Assembly (NCBI GenBank): GCA_028282905.1
Contig: JANQGW010000220.1
Coordinates: 16,013 to 80,012 of the forward strand
DNA length: 64,000 nucleotides
Direction of reading: 5' to 3'
DNA from: Sedimentisphaerales bacterium
GTDB taxonomy: Bacteria > Planctomycetota > Phycisphaerae > Sedimentisphaerales > Anaerohalosphaeraceae
Position 1 is the first letter of the stretch, and each line of letters starts with the position of its first letter. The translations under genes and the position numbers were made by a program. This document shows, in pieces, positions 1 through 8,815 of this stretch. The notes beneath the pieces were generated by a model. The model searched no databases. It was given only the letters and a program-made list of their open reading frames with translations, and had not been told where the DNA came from.

Positions 1-279
1 ACTTTTCAGATGTACCTCGATCAGCGTCGCCGGCATCGGACCGGCGGGCACATCGCTCTTGCCGAGATAATAATCCTGACAAACCGGGTCGCTTAGCAGC
101 TCAACCGCCACCCGTTCAGCAAATTCCTGCTCAAAGTCCGCCTCAATCAGGAAAACCCGCTCAGAAATGACATCTTCAACCGACTCGATATTCAACTGCC
201 GGATATCCTCCAGCGTATCTTTACCGTGTACATCCAGAAAACCCTGCTTCGATGAGATTTCAAATCGCCACTGTTTCAC
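1..279 (-). CDS. PurS domain, N-terminal part of phosphoribosylformylglycinamidine synthase (partial)
   Basis: This reading frame is missing from the ORF track. It starts at a GTG (277-279) and runs off the left edge, giving 93 residues. The translation begins VKQWRFEISSKQGFLD and continues with ESVEDV and LLSDPVCQDYYLG, which follows the PurS pattern of one strand, a helix, a second strand and a closing LL-x-NP-x-x-DY segment. PurS bridges the PurL synthetase and PurQ glutaminase in step four of purine synthesis. The frame stays open to the edge past a normal PurS length of about 80 residues, so it may be a PurS-PurL fusion; the sequence needed to decide is outside the window. tyrA lies upstream in the same direction, 340 bases away. 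Confidence 0.75.
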   Translation of the reverse strand, partial: MKQWRFEISSKQGFLDVHGKDTLEDIRQLNIESVEDVISERVFLIEADFEQEFAERVAVELLSDPVCQDYYLGKSDVPAGPMPATLIEVHLKS

Positions 280-619
280 AATAAATCCTTTTATAGAAAT
301 CGTTTAAAATGGTAACGTAAGCCTTGCAATCAAAAGAAAATAAGCCGCAATAAGCACAAAATGACCACCCGGAAACCAAAGTAGTATTGTCATTCCGAGC
401 GAAGTCGAGGAATCTATCATAATAGCCTCGGGCAAAGCCCGAAACCGCATTTTTGTCTTTATTCCTCGCTTTTGATATATTGATCACTTCATGATCTTTA
501 TGCACTTCATGGTAAAATCACCGATCAGAGCATTTGCGGACATGTTACATAAAAATGGCAGGCTTCTCAATAAAGAATCAGCAGAAATGCAACATTCTGT
601 GCCAATCTGTGGTAAAAAA
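280..619. other. Intergenic region between tyrA and the PurS gene
   Basis: This 340-base gap holds no credible gene. It must carry the promoter of the minus-strand PurS gene. The ORF track shows an 81-residue minus frame here (260-505), but it overlaps the PurS start and reads through a dispersed repeat fragment (389-417), so it is not called. No clear promoter or terminator was found. Confidence 0.5.
389..417. repeat. Dispersed intergenic repeat fragment (GTCATTCCGAGCGAAG type)
   Basis: The segment reads gtcattccgagcgaagtcga and continues into ggaatctat; translated on the minus strand it gives FLDFARNDN. I recall this kind of short intergenic motif from many bacterial genomes. A related element with the same outer gtcatt end lies at 57667-57708. 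Function unknown. Confidence 0.45.
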
Positions 620-1492
620 TCAGAACAGCTCTTTCTGCTCGATTTTATGCTGGATCATCTTGGCGCGTTTGTCGCCTGCCGCGGCGAGAAGTTTATCGAC
701 TTTTTTCTCGTCGCCGGCCTTCACGGCTTTGCGGAATTCTTTCAGTCGCTCGATCAGTGCATCAATCCCATCAACACACGTCTGTGGATTGGTCATCAGG
801 ATATCCGTCCAGACATTCGCCGGCCCGGAGGCAACGCGGGTGGTGTCCATAAAGCCCTTGCCGGAGAACTTCAAATCTGCGAAACTGGAAGCATTGACCA
901 ATGCCGCAGCGGCAATATGCGGCAGATGACTGACCCGCCCGAAAATCTTATCATGCCGCGTCGGGCTCATCACTTCTACAGAACAGCCTAGCTTCGTCCA
1001 GAACTTCTCCAGCAGCTCCACCGACGGCCTATGCGTGCCCCGCACCTTTGTAACGATACAATTGGCTCCGGTCAGCAAATCATCGCGGGCATACTCCAGC
1101 CCCCGCTTTTCAGAGCCGGCGATCGGGTGCGAGCCGACATAATGCACGCCCTTCGGCAAATGTTTGGCCGCCCACTGATGCGGCAGCGACTTCGTCGAAC
1201 CGACATCGGTCACAATGCAGCCGGGTTTAAGGTATTGGCCCATGTCTTCAAAATAGCTCTCAAATGTCTGGATCGGCGTCGCCAGAATCACCACATCCAT
1301 ATCCTCGACCGCCGCCGCCAGCGAATCGACAATCTCATCGGCCACACCATAGTCTTCCGCTTTCCGCCGCGTACTGTCACGATGACTGTAACCAACAATT
1401 TTTGTACTTGAAAGCTCCCTTTTTATTGACAGAGTCACACTGGCGCCCAAAAGCCCCATGCCGACCACGCTGATTTTCTTTAAGTTTTTCAT
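620..1492 (-). CDS. tyrA: Prephenate dehydrogenase
   Basis: Predicted to oxidise and decarboxylate prephenate to 4-hydroxyphenylpyruvate in tyrosine synthesis, in the cytoplasm, with NAD(P). The protein opens with a Rossmann glycine motif (VVGMGLLGAS) and contains ILATPIQ, DVGSTKS and GSHPIAGSEKRG, the last being the family signature around the substrate-binding His. The rest is the helical dimerisation domain. The ORF track starts 12 codons earlier at MAMLLN; I chose the internal MKNLKK start because the Rossmann strand then begins at the usual distance from the N-terminus. Length is 290 residues, normal for a stand-alone TyrA without a chorismate mutase domain. It is divergent from accA, so both promoters lie within 1493-1709. 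Confidence 0.9.
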   Translation of the reverse strand: MKNLKKISVVGMGLLGASVTLSIKRELSSTKIVGYSHRDSTRRKAEDYGVADEIVDSLAAAVEDMDVVILATPIQTFESYFEDMGQYLKPGCIVTDVGSTKSLPHQWAAKHLPKGVHYVGSHPIAGSEKRGLEYARDDLLTGANCIVTKVRGTHRPSVELLEKFWTKLGCSVEVMSPTRHDKIFGRVSHLPHIAAAALVNASSFADLKFSGKGFMDTTRVASGPANVWTDILMTNPQTCVDGIDALIERLKEFRKAVKAGDEKKVDKLLAAAGDKRAKMIQHKIEQKELF

Positions 1493-1597
1493 AATTAAGC
1501 ACTTATCGAAATTTAATAACATTGCCACACCACTCCAAAAGTACCTTCTTGGACCGTCTGTGTCAATTTTTTTCTTTTATTTCAGCACGAAAAATGC

Positions 1598-1688
1598 TAT
1601 TATGTTGGCCGCTTTGAATATGGGCCGCCGGATGCGGCAACAAAATTGTGGATTCTAACTTCGCCGAAAGGCGGGTTGGATTTTTTTG
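1598..1688 (+). promoter_or_regulatory. accA leader: -10-like box and two hairpins before a T-run
   Basis: A TATTAT box at 1598-1603 could be the -10 of accA; no convincing -35 was found. The leader then holds two short hairpins: GCCGC/GCGGC with a five-base loop (1624-1638) and CGCC-GAAA-GGCG (1662-1673). A run of seven or more T follows just before the start region. A stem followed by T residues inside a leader resembles an attenuator, but the stems are short and this is a weak inference. Confidence 0.35.
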
Positions 1689-1709
1689 TATAAGGGTATT
1701 AAACAGGAC

Positions 1710-2795
1710 ATGGCAGGACAAGAAACCAATAACGCGGTCAACCAGTACCTTCCGTTTGAGCAGGAAGTCGCTGACATTGACCGGCAGATTGAAACGCTTC
1801 GCGCCGAAGACGAAACCGGCTCGATCCAGGGCAAAAACGCCCTGCAGATTCGCCAGCTTCAGGTGCGTCAAACCGAACTGCTGAAAAACATCTATTCCAA
1901 CCTGACGCCGTGGGAGACGGTCCAGGTGTCGCGTCACCCGCAGCGACCGCTGTTGGGCGATTACCTGAATCGGATGTTCAAAGACGTCCGCGAACTTCAC
2001 GGCGACCGCTGTTTCGGCGACGACCCGGCGATTGTCACCGCGTTCGGACAGATCGGCCACCAGAAGGTGCTGATCGTCGGCCAGAACAAGGGCAAAGATG
2101 TTAAGGAAAAGGTCGCCTGCAATTTCGGCTGTCCCAATCCGGAAGGTTATCGTAAAGCCATCGCTAAAATGAGACTGGCGGAAAAATACGGCTTGCCGAT
2201 TGTCACGCTGATCGATACCCCGGGTGCATACCCGGGCATTGGCGCAGAAGAACGAGGCCAGTCTCAGGCGATTGCCTACAACCTGATGGAAATGTCGCGT
2301 CTGAAAGTCCCAATTGTCTGCGTGGTCATCGGTGAAGGCGGCTCCGGCGGCGCTCTCGGTATTGGAGTCGGCGACCGGCTGGCGATTCTGGAACACGCAT
2401 ACTTTTCAGTGATTTCGCCGGAAGGCTGTGCGGCCATTCTCTGGCACGACGGCACACAGGCCCCCATCGCCGCCGAAGCCCTGCGGCTGACGGGTAAGGA
2501 ACTGCTCAAGCTGAACCTGGTTGATTCGATCATCAAAGAACCGCTCGGCGGCGCGCATCGCAATATTCACGATACAATCTACAATGTTGAACAGTACATC
2601 ACCAAGTCGCTGAATCAACTGAAACGCACCAATCTCGACAAACTTGTTGACGCACGGTACCAGAAACTGCGAAACATCGGCGCCGATTGCGAAAAAGCCC
2701 ACAAACTCGTCGCCGAACGGAAAGATATCCCGGAACACTTGTCCGTCAAAGCACAACTCGAAAAAACACAAAAAGAAAAAATCCCCGTCAACTAA
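1710..2795 (+). CDS. accA: Acetyl-CoA carboxylase carboxyltransferase subunit alpha
   Basis: Subunit of acetyl-CoA carboxylase; with AccD it moves the carboxyl group from biotin to acetyl-CoA to make malonyl-CoA, the first step of fatty acid synthesis. The protein carries the AccA helical N-terminus, then SRHPQRPLLGDY, NFGCPNPEGYRKA, DTPGAYPGIGAEERGQ, IGEGGSGGALGIG, SPEGCAAILW and EPLGGAHRN, which track the E. coli protein throughout. The ORF track begins at a TTG (1686); I prefer the ATG at 1710, giving 361 residues, about 40 more than E. coli because of a charged C-terminal tail. No accD or biotin carrier gene is nearby. A strong hairpin terminator follows. Confidence 0.95.
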   Translation: MAGQETNNAVNQYLPFEQEVADIDRQIETLRAEDETGSIQGKNALQIRQLQVRQTELLKNIYSNLTPWETVQVSRHPQRPLLGDYLNRMFKDVRELHGDRCFGDDPAIVTAFGQIGHQKVLIVGQNKGKDVKEKVACNFGCPNPEGYRKAIAKMRLAEKYGLPIVTLIDTPGAYPGIGAEERGQSQAIAYNLMEMSRLKVPIVCVVIGEGGSGGALGIGVGDRLAILEHAYFSVISPEGCAAILWHDGTQAPIAAEALRLTGKELLKLNLVDSIIKEPLGGAHRNIHDTIYNVEQYITKSLNQLKRTNLDKLVDARYQKLRNIGADCEKAHKLVAERKDIPEHLSVKAQLEKTQKEKIPVN

Positions 2796-2818
2796 ACCAG
2801 GACATTATGATAAAACAG

Positions 2819-2854
2819 AAAAAGCCGCCGTGAGCAACTCACGCCGGCTTTTTT
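2819..2854. terminator. Bidirectional intrinsic terminator between accA and rpiB
   Basis: The arms are 16 bases each (left aaaaagccgccgtgag, right ctcacgccggcttttt) with a three-base loop and one mismatch. The plus strand ends in six T and the minus strand in five T, so it can stop both convergent transcripts. Confidence 0.85.
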
Positions 2855-2876
2855 AATGTTTTGATATAACAATTAA

Positions 2877-3347
2877 CTACTGAGCCGTGGTGATTTCTCG
2901 TGGGTCTGCGCCTTCTTCGATGGCCTGGATCTTGCGGACGCGGCGTTGGTGGCGGCCGGCGATGAAGTCGGTCGTCAGCCAGGTTTCGACGATTTTACGC
3001 ATCATGGTCGAGCCGATCAGGTCGCCGGACAGGCATAGTACATTCGCATCATTGTGCTCACGCGAGAGCTTGGCGGCCAGTTCGTCAAAACACAGAGCCG
3101 CACGAATGCCTTTAAACTTATTGGCGGCAATGCTCATGCCGATACCGGTCCCACAGACCAGAATCGCCCTATCTGCCTTTTGGTCGGTGATCGCGGTGCA
3201 GGCCAGATAGGCCGTATCCGGATAATCCACCGGCTGATCGCTGGGGCTGGCAAAGTCCACACACTCCAAGCCCAACTGCGAAATGATCGCCTTAATCTGT
3301 TCAACTGCGCTGTGTCCTCGGTGATCGTTAGCCACTGCTATTTTCAT
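2877..3347 (-). CDS. rpiB: Ribose 5-phosphate isomerase B
   Basis: Interconverts ribose 5-phosphate and ribulose 5-phosphate in the pentose phosphate pathway; cytoplasmic, RpiB/LacAB fold. Visible features are the N-terminal MKIAVANDHRGH strand with its phosphate-binding residues, the DYPD segment, and CGTGIGMSIAANK around the catalytic Cys, followed by LSREHNDANVLCL. Length is 156 residues, normal for the family. The ATG overlaps the end of the upstream Sua5-phosphatase gene by four bases (ATGA), so translation is probably coupled. In Bacillus subtilis the homologous rpiB (ywlF) also follows ywlC and ywlE, so this order is ancient or convergent. Confidence 0.93.
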   Translation of the reverse strand: MKIAVANDHRGHSAVEQIKAIISQLGLECVDFASPSDQPVDYPDTAYLACTAITDQKADRAILVCGTGIGMSIAANKFKGIRAALCFDELAAKLSREHNDANVLCLSGDLIGSTMMRKIVETWLTTDFIAGRHQRRVRKIQAIEEGADPREITTAQ

Positions 3348-4465
3348 AAAATCTCGCTCGCTCTTTGGCGTATCGCCTTATCAATTTGCTTAAAACACCG
3401 CTGATAGGTTTTCAGTCCCTGTCCAATCGGATCAGCAATGTCACCATGTCCATCCAACAAGAAGCATTTCGCTTCCGCCTGCGGATAATATCCTAAGATG
3501 GCCTGTTGATGGCCGCGGCCCATCACGAAAATAAAATCGGCCTCAGCTATATCCTGAGCTGTCAAGGGAGCGCTTCGATGCGCCTCAATCTCAATGCCCT
3601 GTTTTCGACAAACCTGAACGGATTCGGCACTGGCCGGGCACCCCGGCATCGCGGCCACTCCCGCAGACGCTATCTTATACCCGAAATGGTCCAGTTCGTC
3701 AACTGAACAGTCCAAAATGTTAGCAAAATGTTGCTTTGCGGCGCCTTCGGCCATCGGACTGCGGCAGGTATTGCCCGTACACACAAAAAGGATTTTTATC
3801 GTCGCCAAACTATGAATACGTTCGGCCTCGATGGCCCCTTCGCGAAGGATTTGGACGTCTTTTTTGCCGATTTTTACAACGGTACTGCTGTTTTTGTAAT
3901 CACAGCCGGAATCGGGCGCATCAACGATGGCATCAACCTGACCATCAAAATAGACCTTGACCTGCCCGGGTTCAGTCGCCGGGGCCTGGCCGGCTGGATT
4001 AGCACTGGGAGCGACCACCGGGCAGTCAGCCGCCGACAAAATCGCACAGGCAGCCGGATTATCCGGATAACGGACGCCAATGGTGTTATCCCGGTACAGC
4101 AAATCGGCGACATCCTCGCCTAATTCCTTTGTTTGATGAGCAATAAAATCATTATCAAACTCAAAAACCACTGTTAACGGGCCGGGCAATGCGTGGCGGA
4201 CCAGTTTTTCGGCCCGAGCCGACATCGTGGGCACAAAAGCCTCTAACTGCGCTAGATTACCGACATGCAGCGTATAGCGTTTATCCGGGGCACGGCCTTT
4301 GAGATGATTGAGCCGATCGATCGCCTGCGGTTCGGCTAGGCAGCCGACACCGTACACTGTCTCCGTCGGAAAAGCCACCAGTTTGCCGTCAACCAGCATT
4401 TGCGCGGCTTTTTGGATACTCTGTGTGTCGTTTTGGTCTGTGATCGTAATGATTTCTGTTTTCAT
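3344..4465 (-). CDS. Fusion: threonylcarbamoyl-AMP synthase (Sua5/TsaC) + low-molecular-weight protein phosphatase (YwlE-like)
   Basis: Two enzymes in one 373-residue chain. Residues 1 to about 215 are a YrdC/Sua5 domain (KLVAFPTETVYGVG, LKGRAPDKRYTLHV, ALPGPLTVVF, VAPSANPAG), which makes threonylcarbamoyl-AMP for the tRNA t6A modification. From residue 223 an LMW phosphatase follows: ILFVCTGNTCRSPMAEG carries the CX5R loop (Cys229, Arg235) and DPIGQ near the end carries the general-acid Asp. The loop has Thr at 233, where protein-arginine phosphatase YwlE has Thr11 and tyrosine phosphatases usually have Ile. The stop overlaps rpiB. tsaE, which acts in the same t6A pathway, is also in this window (46.2 kb). 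The phospho-arginine specificity is an inference from that one residue. Confidence 0.9.
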   Translation of the reverse strand: MKTEIITITDQNDTQSIQKAAQMLVDGKLVAFPTETVYGVGCLAEPQAIDRLNHLKGRAPDKRYTLHVGNLAQLEAFVPTMSARAEKLVRHALPGPLTVVFEFDNDFIAHQTKELGEDVADLLYRDNTIGVRYPDNPAACAILSAADCPVVAPSANPAGQAPATEPGQVKVYFDGQVDAIVDAPDSGCDYKNSSTVVKIGKKDVQILREGAIEAERIHSLATIKILFVCTGNTCRSPMAEGAAKQHFANILDCSVDELDHFGYKIASAGVAAMPGCPASAESVQVCRKQGIEIEAHRSAPLTAQDIAEADFIFVMGRGHQQAILGYYPQAEAKCFLLDGHGDIADPIGQGLKTYQRCFKQIDKAIRQRASEIL

Positions 4466-4568
4466 GGCGGCTAACTATTACCATATTTACTTTGTTAATG
4501 CCATAAAAAAGCCAAAAATCAAACTTTCTCGTCACTGACGTCCAAGACCTTACATTGCCAACGCCCTC

Positions 4569-5633
4569 TTATTTCGCAACAACCGCTTTATATTCAGCAA
4601 TTCTGCGCTTCATCAGGTCATAATAGTACCAACCGTGACCACCGTGCATAGGCTCTATATCAGCACTGTATTCAGCCTTCCATATATCGACAAATTTGGG
4701 TGTTTCGGGTGTCACGTCATCTAAATTCTGGGCCGCCCATTCGTTCCAGGAGTGGATGAACAAAAACGTCGGGGCCGCCTTCATGGCCGCATCCATATAT
4801 TTGTTAAAATATGCCCCGTTTTGCCGACCAATAGCTCCCTGGGCGGCTGTCATGCCATCACCGGTCATGACGCTGCGCTGCGTCGCCACGGGCGCACACA
4901 TTTGCTCCGGCCGGCCCTGATACATAAACGGCCCCGGCGGGGTTTCGGACGCCACTTTGAAAACCCAGATCGATGCATCATTTCTCAGGCCCCACATGCA
5001 ACGAACCGTGTAATTGGCCCAAATTCCAATTGTCGGAATAGCCGGATACGGCTTGCTTTCAGCGGTTTCATTGGCGCAGACCAATTTTTTGCCGAGATAC
5101 TCAAGAAAAATCTCCGATGGATAAACGTCAAAAATCATCTCCTCAACATGCCGCAGTGTTGACTCATCTTTCACCCATAACACAATTTTGGGGGTTGGCA
5201 AACCTGATTTCTGACGCTGCGCATAGTGTTTGCAGATTGCTTTGGCGCCATTGACAATTTTTGTCTGGGTTCCGTTAGTCAAATCCAGAACAATGCCATC
5301 AATGCCGGCTTCGGATAAAAGTTTCGCGTGCCAATCGAGTAATTTGCTATTGGGTGTCTCAGGCGTCCCAAAATACATCTTATAGTTATTTTTGACGGTG
5401 CCGTCACCGTTTGTTGCAGCATAGAGCGGTTTTGCCCACCAGTTCCATGCCGGATATCCGCTGTAATCAGGCATGATCCACACATCATTTGTTTTTGGAT
5501 TGATGCTCTGAGTCTCATTGGCCCAGCAGGAATAGAAAATCAGAACACTGTGCTGCGGGGTTTGAGCAAAAACCGGTGCGATGGTACAACAACCAATAAC
5601 TATAAGATTTCTTATCAGTGATGTTTGTTTCAT
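4569..5633 (-). CDS. Secreted GH99-like (WbsX-type) glycoside hydrolase domain protein
   Basis: An exported protein of about 354 residues. The ATG start (MKQTSLIRN) is followed by a hydrophobic stretch ending VFAQ, a plausible signal peptide. The mature part has DIDGIVLDL-like strand sequence (AGIDGIVLDL) and ends with FLFIHSWNEWAAQN; the WNEW motif is characteristic of GH99-like and related TIM-barrel proteins that act on mannan-type or capsular glycans. The ORF track uses a TTG three codons earlier; I prefer the ATG. The gene stands 103 bases upstream of the Sua5 fusion with no terminator seen between. Substrate cannot be read from the sequence; a non-enzymatic role is possible. Confidence 0.65.
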   Translation of the reverse strand: MKQTSLIRNLIVIGCCTIAPVFAQTPQHSVLIFYSCWANETQSINPKTNDVWIMPDYSGYPAWNWWAKPLYAATNGDGTVKNNYKMYFGTPETPNSKLLDWHAKLLSEAGIDGIVLDLTNGTQTKIVNGAKAICKHYAQRQKSGLPTPKIVLWVKDESTLRHVEEMIFDVYPSEIFLEYLGKKLVCANETAESKPYPAIPTIGIWANYTVRCMWGLRNDASIWVFKVASETPPGPFMYQGRPEQMCAPVATQRSVMTGDGMTAAQGAIGRQNGAYFNKYMDAAMKAAPTFLFIHSWNEWAAQNLDDVTPETPKFVDIWKAEYSADIEPMHGGHGWYYYDLMKRRIAEYKAVVAK

Positions 5634-5669
5634 ACGATTCAATGGAATATTTCATTCACTCAGATTTGA

Positions 5670-6194
5670 TTATATCAGCAAACCCAGTCTGCGGGAAAAA
5701 ATATCACAGGTATTTTGGTCATAGAGGCAGAAAATCACTTTTTTCAGGCTGATAGTCCCTTTGAGATATCGGATAGTTTCGGTGAGCATGATACGGGCAC
5801 AATTTTCTTTGGGATAGCCGAAAATACCGGTACTAATAGCACAAAATGCCAAGGATGACAGATTGTATTCGTCAGCCAGTTTCAGGGTGTTTAAGGTTGC
5901 CTGCTGCAATTTATGTTCCTCGTCGCCTTCACCCATGCGCGGCCCGACGGCATGGATGACATAATGGGCCTTCAGATCACCACCCGTAGTGATAACAGCC
6001 TGTCCGACACCAATCGGGGCCCTGGTATTACATTCGGCCTGGATGGCCGGGCCGCCCTTCTGGCGAATTGCCCCGGCGACACCGCCTCCCAGAATAAGTT
6101 GGCCATTGGCGGCGTTGACAATCGCATCGACAGCCAAATCCGTAATATCGCCAACCATCAATTCAAGCTGTGTTTGGTTAATCGTTATTTCCAA
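5670..6194 (-). CDS. Macro domain protein (ADP-ribose / O-acetyl-ADP-ribose hydrolase type)
   Basis: A single macro domain of 174 residues. The motif VDAIVNAANGQLILGGGVAGAI is cut here to its key parts: VDAIVNAAN, then LGGGVAGAI, and later AISTGIFGYP, the three loops that hold ADP-ribose in MacroD/YmdB enzymes. It probably removes ADP-ribose from proteins or deacetylates O-acetyl-ADP-ribose in the cytoplasm. The start is a TTG with AGGA close upstream; a later Met would delete the first strand of the domain. It begins 22 bases after the aceE stop in the same direction, so the two are likely co-transcribed, which may link it to acetyl-CoA metabolism (inference). Confidence 0.85.
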   Translation of the reverse strand: MEITINQTQLELMVGDITDLAVDAIVNAANGQLILGGGVAGAIRQKGGPAIQAECNTRAPIGVGQAVITTGGDLKAHYVIHAVGPRMGEGDEEHKLQQATLNTLKLADEYNLSSLAFCAISTGIFGYPKENCARIMLTETIRYLKGTISLKKVIFCLYDQNTCDIFSRRLGLLI

Positions 6195-6216
6195 TATCCT
6201 GGAGTACTTTCTATTA

Positions 6217-8742
6217 TCAAATAAACATCGGATTTATTTTTTCGGGATCAATTCGCATTTGCTGCATGGCATCTTTCAAAACGTCCGCATTAATCTTTCC
6301 TTCAAGAACCAGTGCATACAAAGCTGACAATACTATAAATTTTGCGTCAACTTCGAAATAGTCTCGCAAATCGGCCCGTGTATCACTGCGGCCAAAGCCG
6401 TCGGTTCCCAGAGCGACTAATCGACCCGGCAGCCACTTGGCAATCGAACACGGCAAGGCTTTCATGTAATCGGAAGCCGCGACAAAGGGGCCGCTTTGAT
6501 CTTTGAAGCACTGCTGGATATAGGTCTCTTTCGGCGTTTCAGTTGGATGCAGAAAATTCCATCGATCCGTTGCGATGCCGTCAGAGTACAGTTCCTTATA
6601 GCTCGTCACACTCCAGACATCGGCGGCAACATTAAACTCCTGCTCCAGTGTTTTGGCGGCTTTGATTACTTCAGTCAAGATCGCCCCGCTGCCCAGGAGC
6701 TGAACTTTCGGACAGTCACTTTGCTGATTGGCGGCTTGGTATCGGTACATGCCCTTGAGAATGCCTTCGCGGGATCCCTCGGGGATGACCGGCATCTGAT
6801 AGGTTTCATTCATCATAGTGATATAGTAGAAGATATCCTCCTGCTTTTGATACATCCGCTCAAAACCGTCGCGAATGATGATCGCCAGTTCAAATGCAAA
6901 CGCCGGGTCATAGGCTTTCAGCGACGGAACCGAAAGAAATGTGTGGTGGCTGTGACCATCGGCGTGCTGAAGACCTTCACCAGCCAGCGTGGTTTTGCCC
7001 GCGATGCCGCCAAGCAGAAAACCTCGAGCCATCATGTCACCGGCAGCCCAGATCAAGTCAATCATTCTCTGGCAGCCGAACATCGAATAGAACAGATAGA
7101 AAGGAATGGTATTGACCCCGTAGCTTGCATAAGCCGTTCCGGCGGCGACGAATGACGACATGGAACCGGCCTCGGTAATACCTTCTTCAAGCACAACACC
7201 GTCTTTTTTCTCGTTATAAAACAGGAGAAATTCCTTATCAACCGGCACATAGTTCTGCCCAACCGACGAATAAATCCCAGACTTTCCGAAAATCGGCTCC
7301 ATCCCGAACGTCCGGCCTTCATCGGGGACAATCGGAACGATTTGCTCGCCGACATTCGGGTCTTTCAACAATTTCGACAGCAACCTGACCGATGCCATCG
7401 TCGTGCTGACCTGATGATCGCCGGACCCCTGATAAAATTCCTCAAATAAGGCATCATCCGGCATTTGAAAAGGCGGAGTCATCACGGTTCGACTGGGTAC
7501 GAAGCCGCCCAGCTTTTCCCGGCAGGATTTCAGATAGGCCAGTTCTTCGCTGTCTTCCATCGGTTTGTAGAATGGTGCTTCCTGCACTTCGTAGTCCGGA
7601 ATCGGAATCCCAAACCGGCTCCGGAATTTGAGCAATTGCTCTTCGTTGAGCTTTTTCTGCTGATGCGTGATATTACGGGCCTCACCGGCTTCGCCCATGC
7701 CGTATCCCTTGACGGTATGCGCTAAAATCACCGTAGGATTGCCGGTGTGCTCGACAGCGGCTTTGTAAGCAGTATAGACCTTCAGCGAATCGTGACCGCC
7801 GCGTTTAAGGTTTTCGAGTTGTTCATCAGAATAGTTTTTGACCATTTCCAGCAATTGCGGATCGGCGCCAAAAAAGTCCTGACGAATATAGTCGCCGCTG
7901 GAAACGGCATATTTTTGAAACTGACCGTCCACAACTTCTTCCATGCGTTTAACTAATAAGCCATCTTCATCCTTTTCCAGAAGAGGATCCCACTCTGATC
8001 CCCAGAGAACCTTGATGACGTTCCAACCTGCAGCAGTAAACGAGCCTTCCAGTTCCTGAACCATCTTGCCGTTGCCGCGAACGGGACCATCCAGACGCTG
8101 CAAATTACAATTGATCACCCATATAAGATTATCCAGCTTTTCACGACCCGCCAGGTTGATTGCCCCCAGGCTTTCCGGTTCATCCATTTCGCCGTCGCCC
8201 AGAAACGTCCATATCTTTTGGTCAGACGGCAGCTTGAGTCCCCGATGCTCCATATACCGCGTAAAACGTGCCTGATAAATCGACATAATCGGCGCCAACC
8301 CCATAGAGACGGTGGGAAACTGCCAGAATTCGGGCATCAGCCGCGGATGCGGATAGGACGGCAGGCCGCCTTCCGGATCAAGTTCACGCCGAAAATGGCT
8401 GAGGTCGAAACCGCTGAGTCGCCCCTCCAAAAACGCCCGGGCATAGATACCCGGCGCAGCGTGACCCTGAAAATAAATGATATCGCCCTCCTGCTGGTCA
8501 TTTCGTCCGCGGAAAAAATGATTGAATCCCACATCGTACAGTGTAGCCGCGGAAGCATAACTGGCAATGTGGCCGCCGATACCGCTCTCTTCTTTATTGG
8601 ACCGCACCACCATCGCCATTGCGTTCCAGCGAATAATATTTCGGATGCGTCGTTCGATTTCCTGTCGCCCCGGATACGGTGTTTGCCGGTCAGCAGGTAT
8701 GGTGTTAATATAGGGTGTTGTGGCAGGATTTCGTTGAGTCAT
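6217..8742 (-). CDS. aceE: Pyruvate dehydrogenase E1 component, homodimeric type
   Basis: Thiamine-diphosphate enzyme that decarboxylates pyruvate and passes the acetyl group to the E2 lipoyl domain. The 841-residue chain matches the single-chain AceE type rather than the alpha/beta type: NAMAMVVRSNKEESGIGGHI, IYFQGHAAPGIYARAFLEGRLS (start of domain 1, quoted in part), FLGDGEMDEPES with the ThDP GDGE, and later LAGEGLQHADGHSHH. E. coli AceE is about 45 residues longer, so ends and loops are slightly trimmed. The ATG is preceded by AGAGGGG at good spacing. No aceF or lpd lies in the window. A small Cys-rich gene sits 73 bases upstream and the macro-domain gene 22 bases downstream. Confidence 0.95.
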   Translation of the reverse strand: MTQRNPATTPYINTIPADRQTPYPGRQEIERRIRNIIRWNAMAMVVRSNKEESGIGGHIASYASAATLYDVGFNHFFRGRNDQQEGDIIYFQGHAAPGIYARAFLEGRLSGFDLSHFRRELDPEGGLPSYPHPRLMPEFWQFPTVSMGLAPIMSIYQARFTRYMEHRGLKLPSDQKIWTFLGDGEMDEPESLGAINLAGREKLDNLIWVINCNLQRLDGPVRGNGKMVQELEGSFTAAGWNVIKVLWGSEWDPLLEKDEDGLLVKRMEEVVDGQFQKYAVSSGDYIRQDFFGADPQLLEMVKNYSDEQLENLKRGGHDSLKVYTAYKAAVEHTGNPTVILAHTVKGYGMGEAGEARNITHQQKKLNEEQLLKFRSRFGIPIPDYEVQEAPFYKPMEDSEELAYLKSCREKLGGFVPSRTVMTPPFQMPDDALFEEFYQGSGDHQVSTTMASVRLLSKLLKDPNVGEQIVPIVPDEGRTFGMEPIFGKSGIYSSVGQNYVPVDKEFLLFYNEKKDGVVLEEGITEAGSMSSFVAAGTAYASYGVNTIPFYLFYSMFGCQRMIDLIWAAGDMMARGFLLGGIAGKTTLAGEGLQHADGHSHHTFLSVPSLKAYDPAFAFELAIIIRDGFERMYQKQEDIFYYITMMNETYQMPVIPEGSREGILKGMYRYQAANQQSDCPKVQLLGSGAILTEVIKAAKTLEQEFNVAADVWSVTSYKELYSDGIATDRWNFLHPTETPKETYIQQCFKDQSGPFVAASDYMKALPCSIAKWLPGRLVALGTDGFGRSDTRADLRDYFEVDAKFIVLSALYALVLEGKINADVLKDAMQQMRIDPEKINPMFI

Positions 8743-8815
8743 CGTTTATCCCCTCTAAATTGATCATTACAGAATATACGCACAGAACAATGTGAGATAT
8801 TCACTGAAAATCTAT

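Noticed and set aside
260-505. 81-residue minus ORF upstream of the PurS gene
   Set aside because: Overlaps the PurS start in another frame and reads through a dispersed repeat fragment.
1563-2396. 277-residue minus ORF opposite accA
   Set aside because: Shadow of the strongly conserved accA frame.
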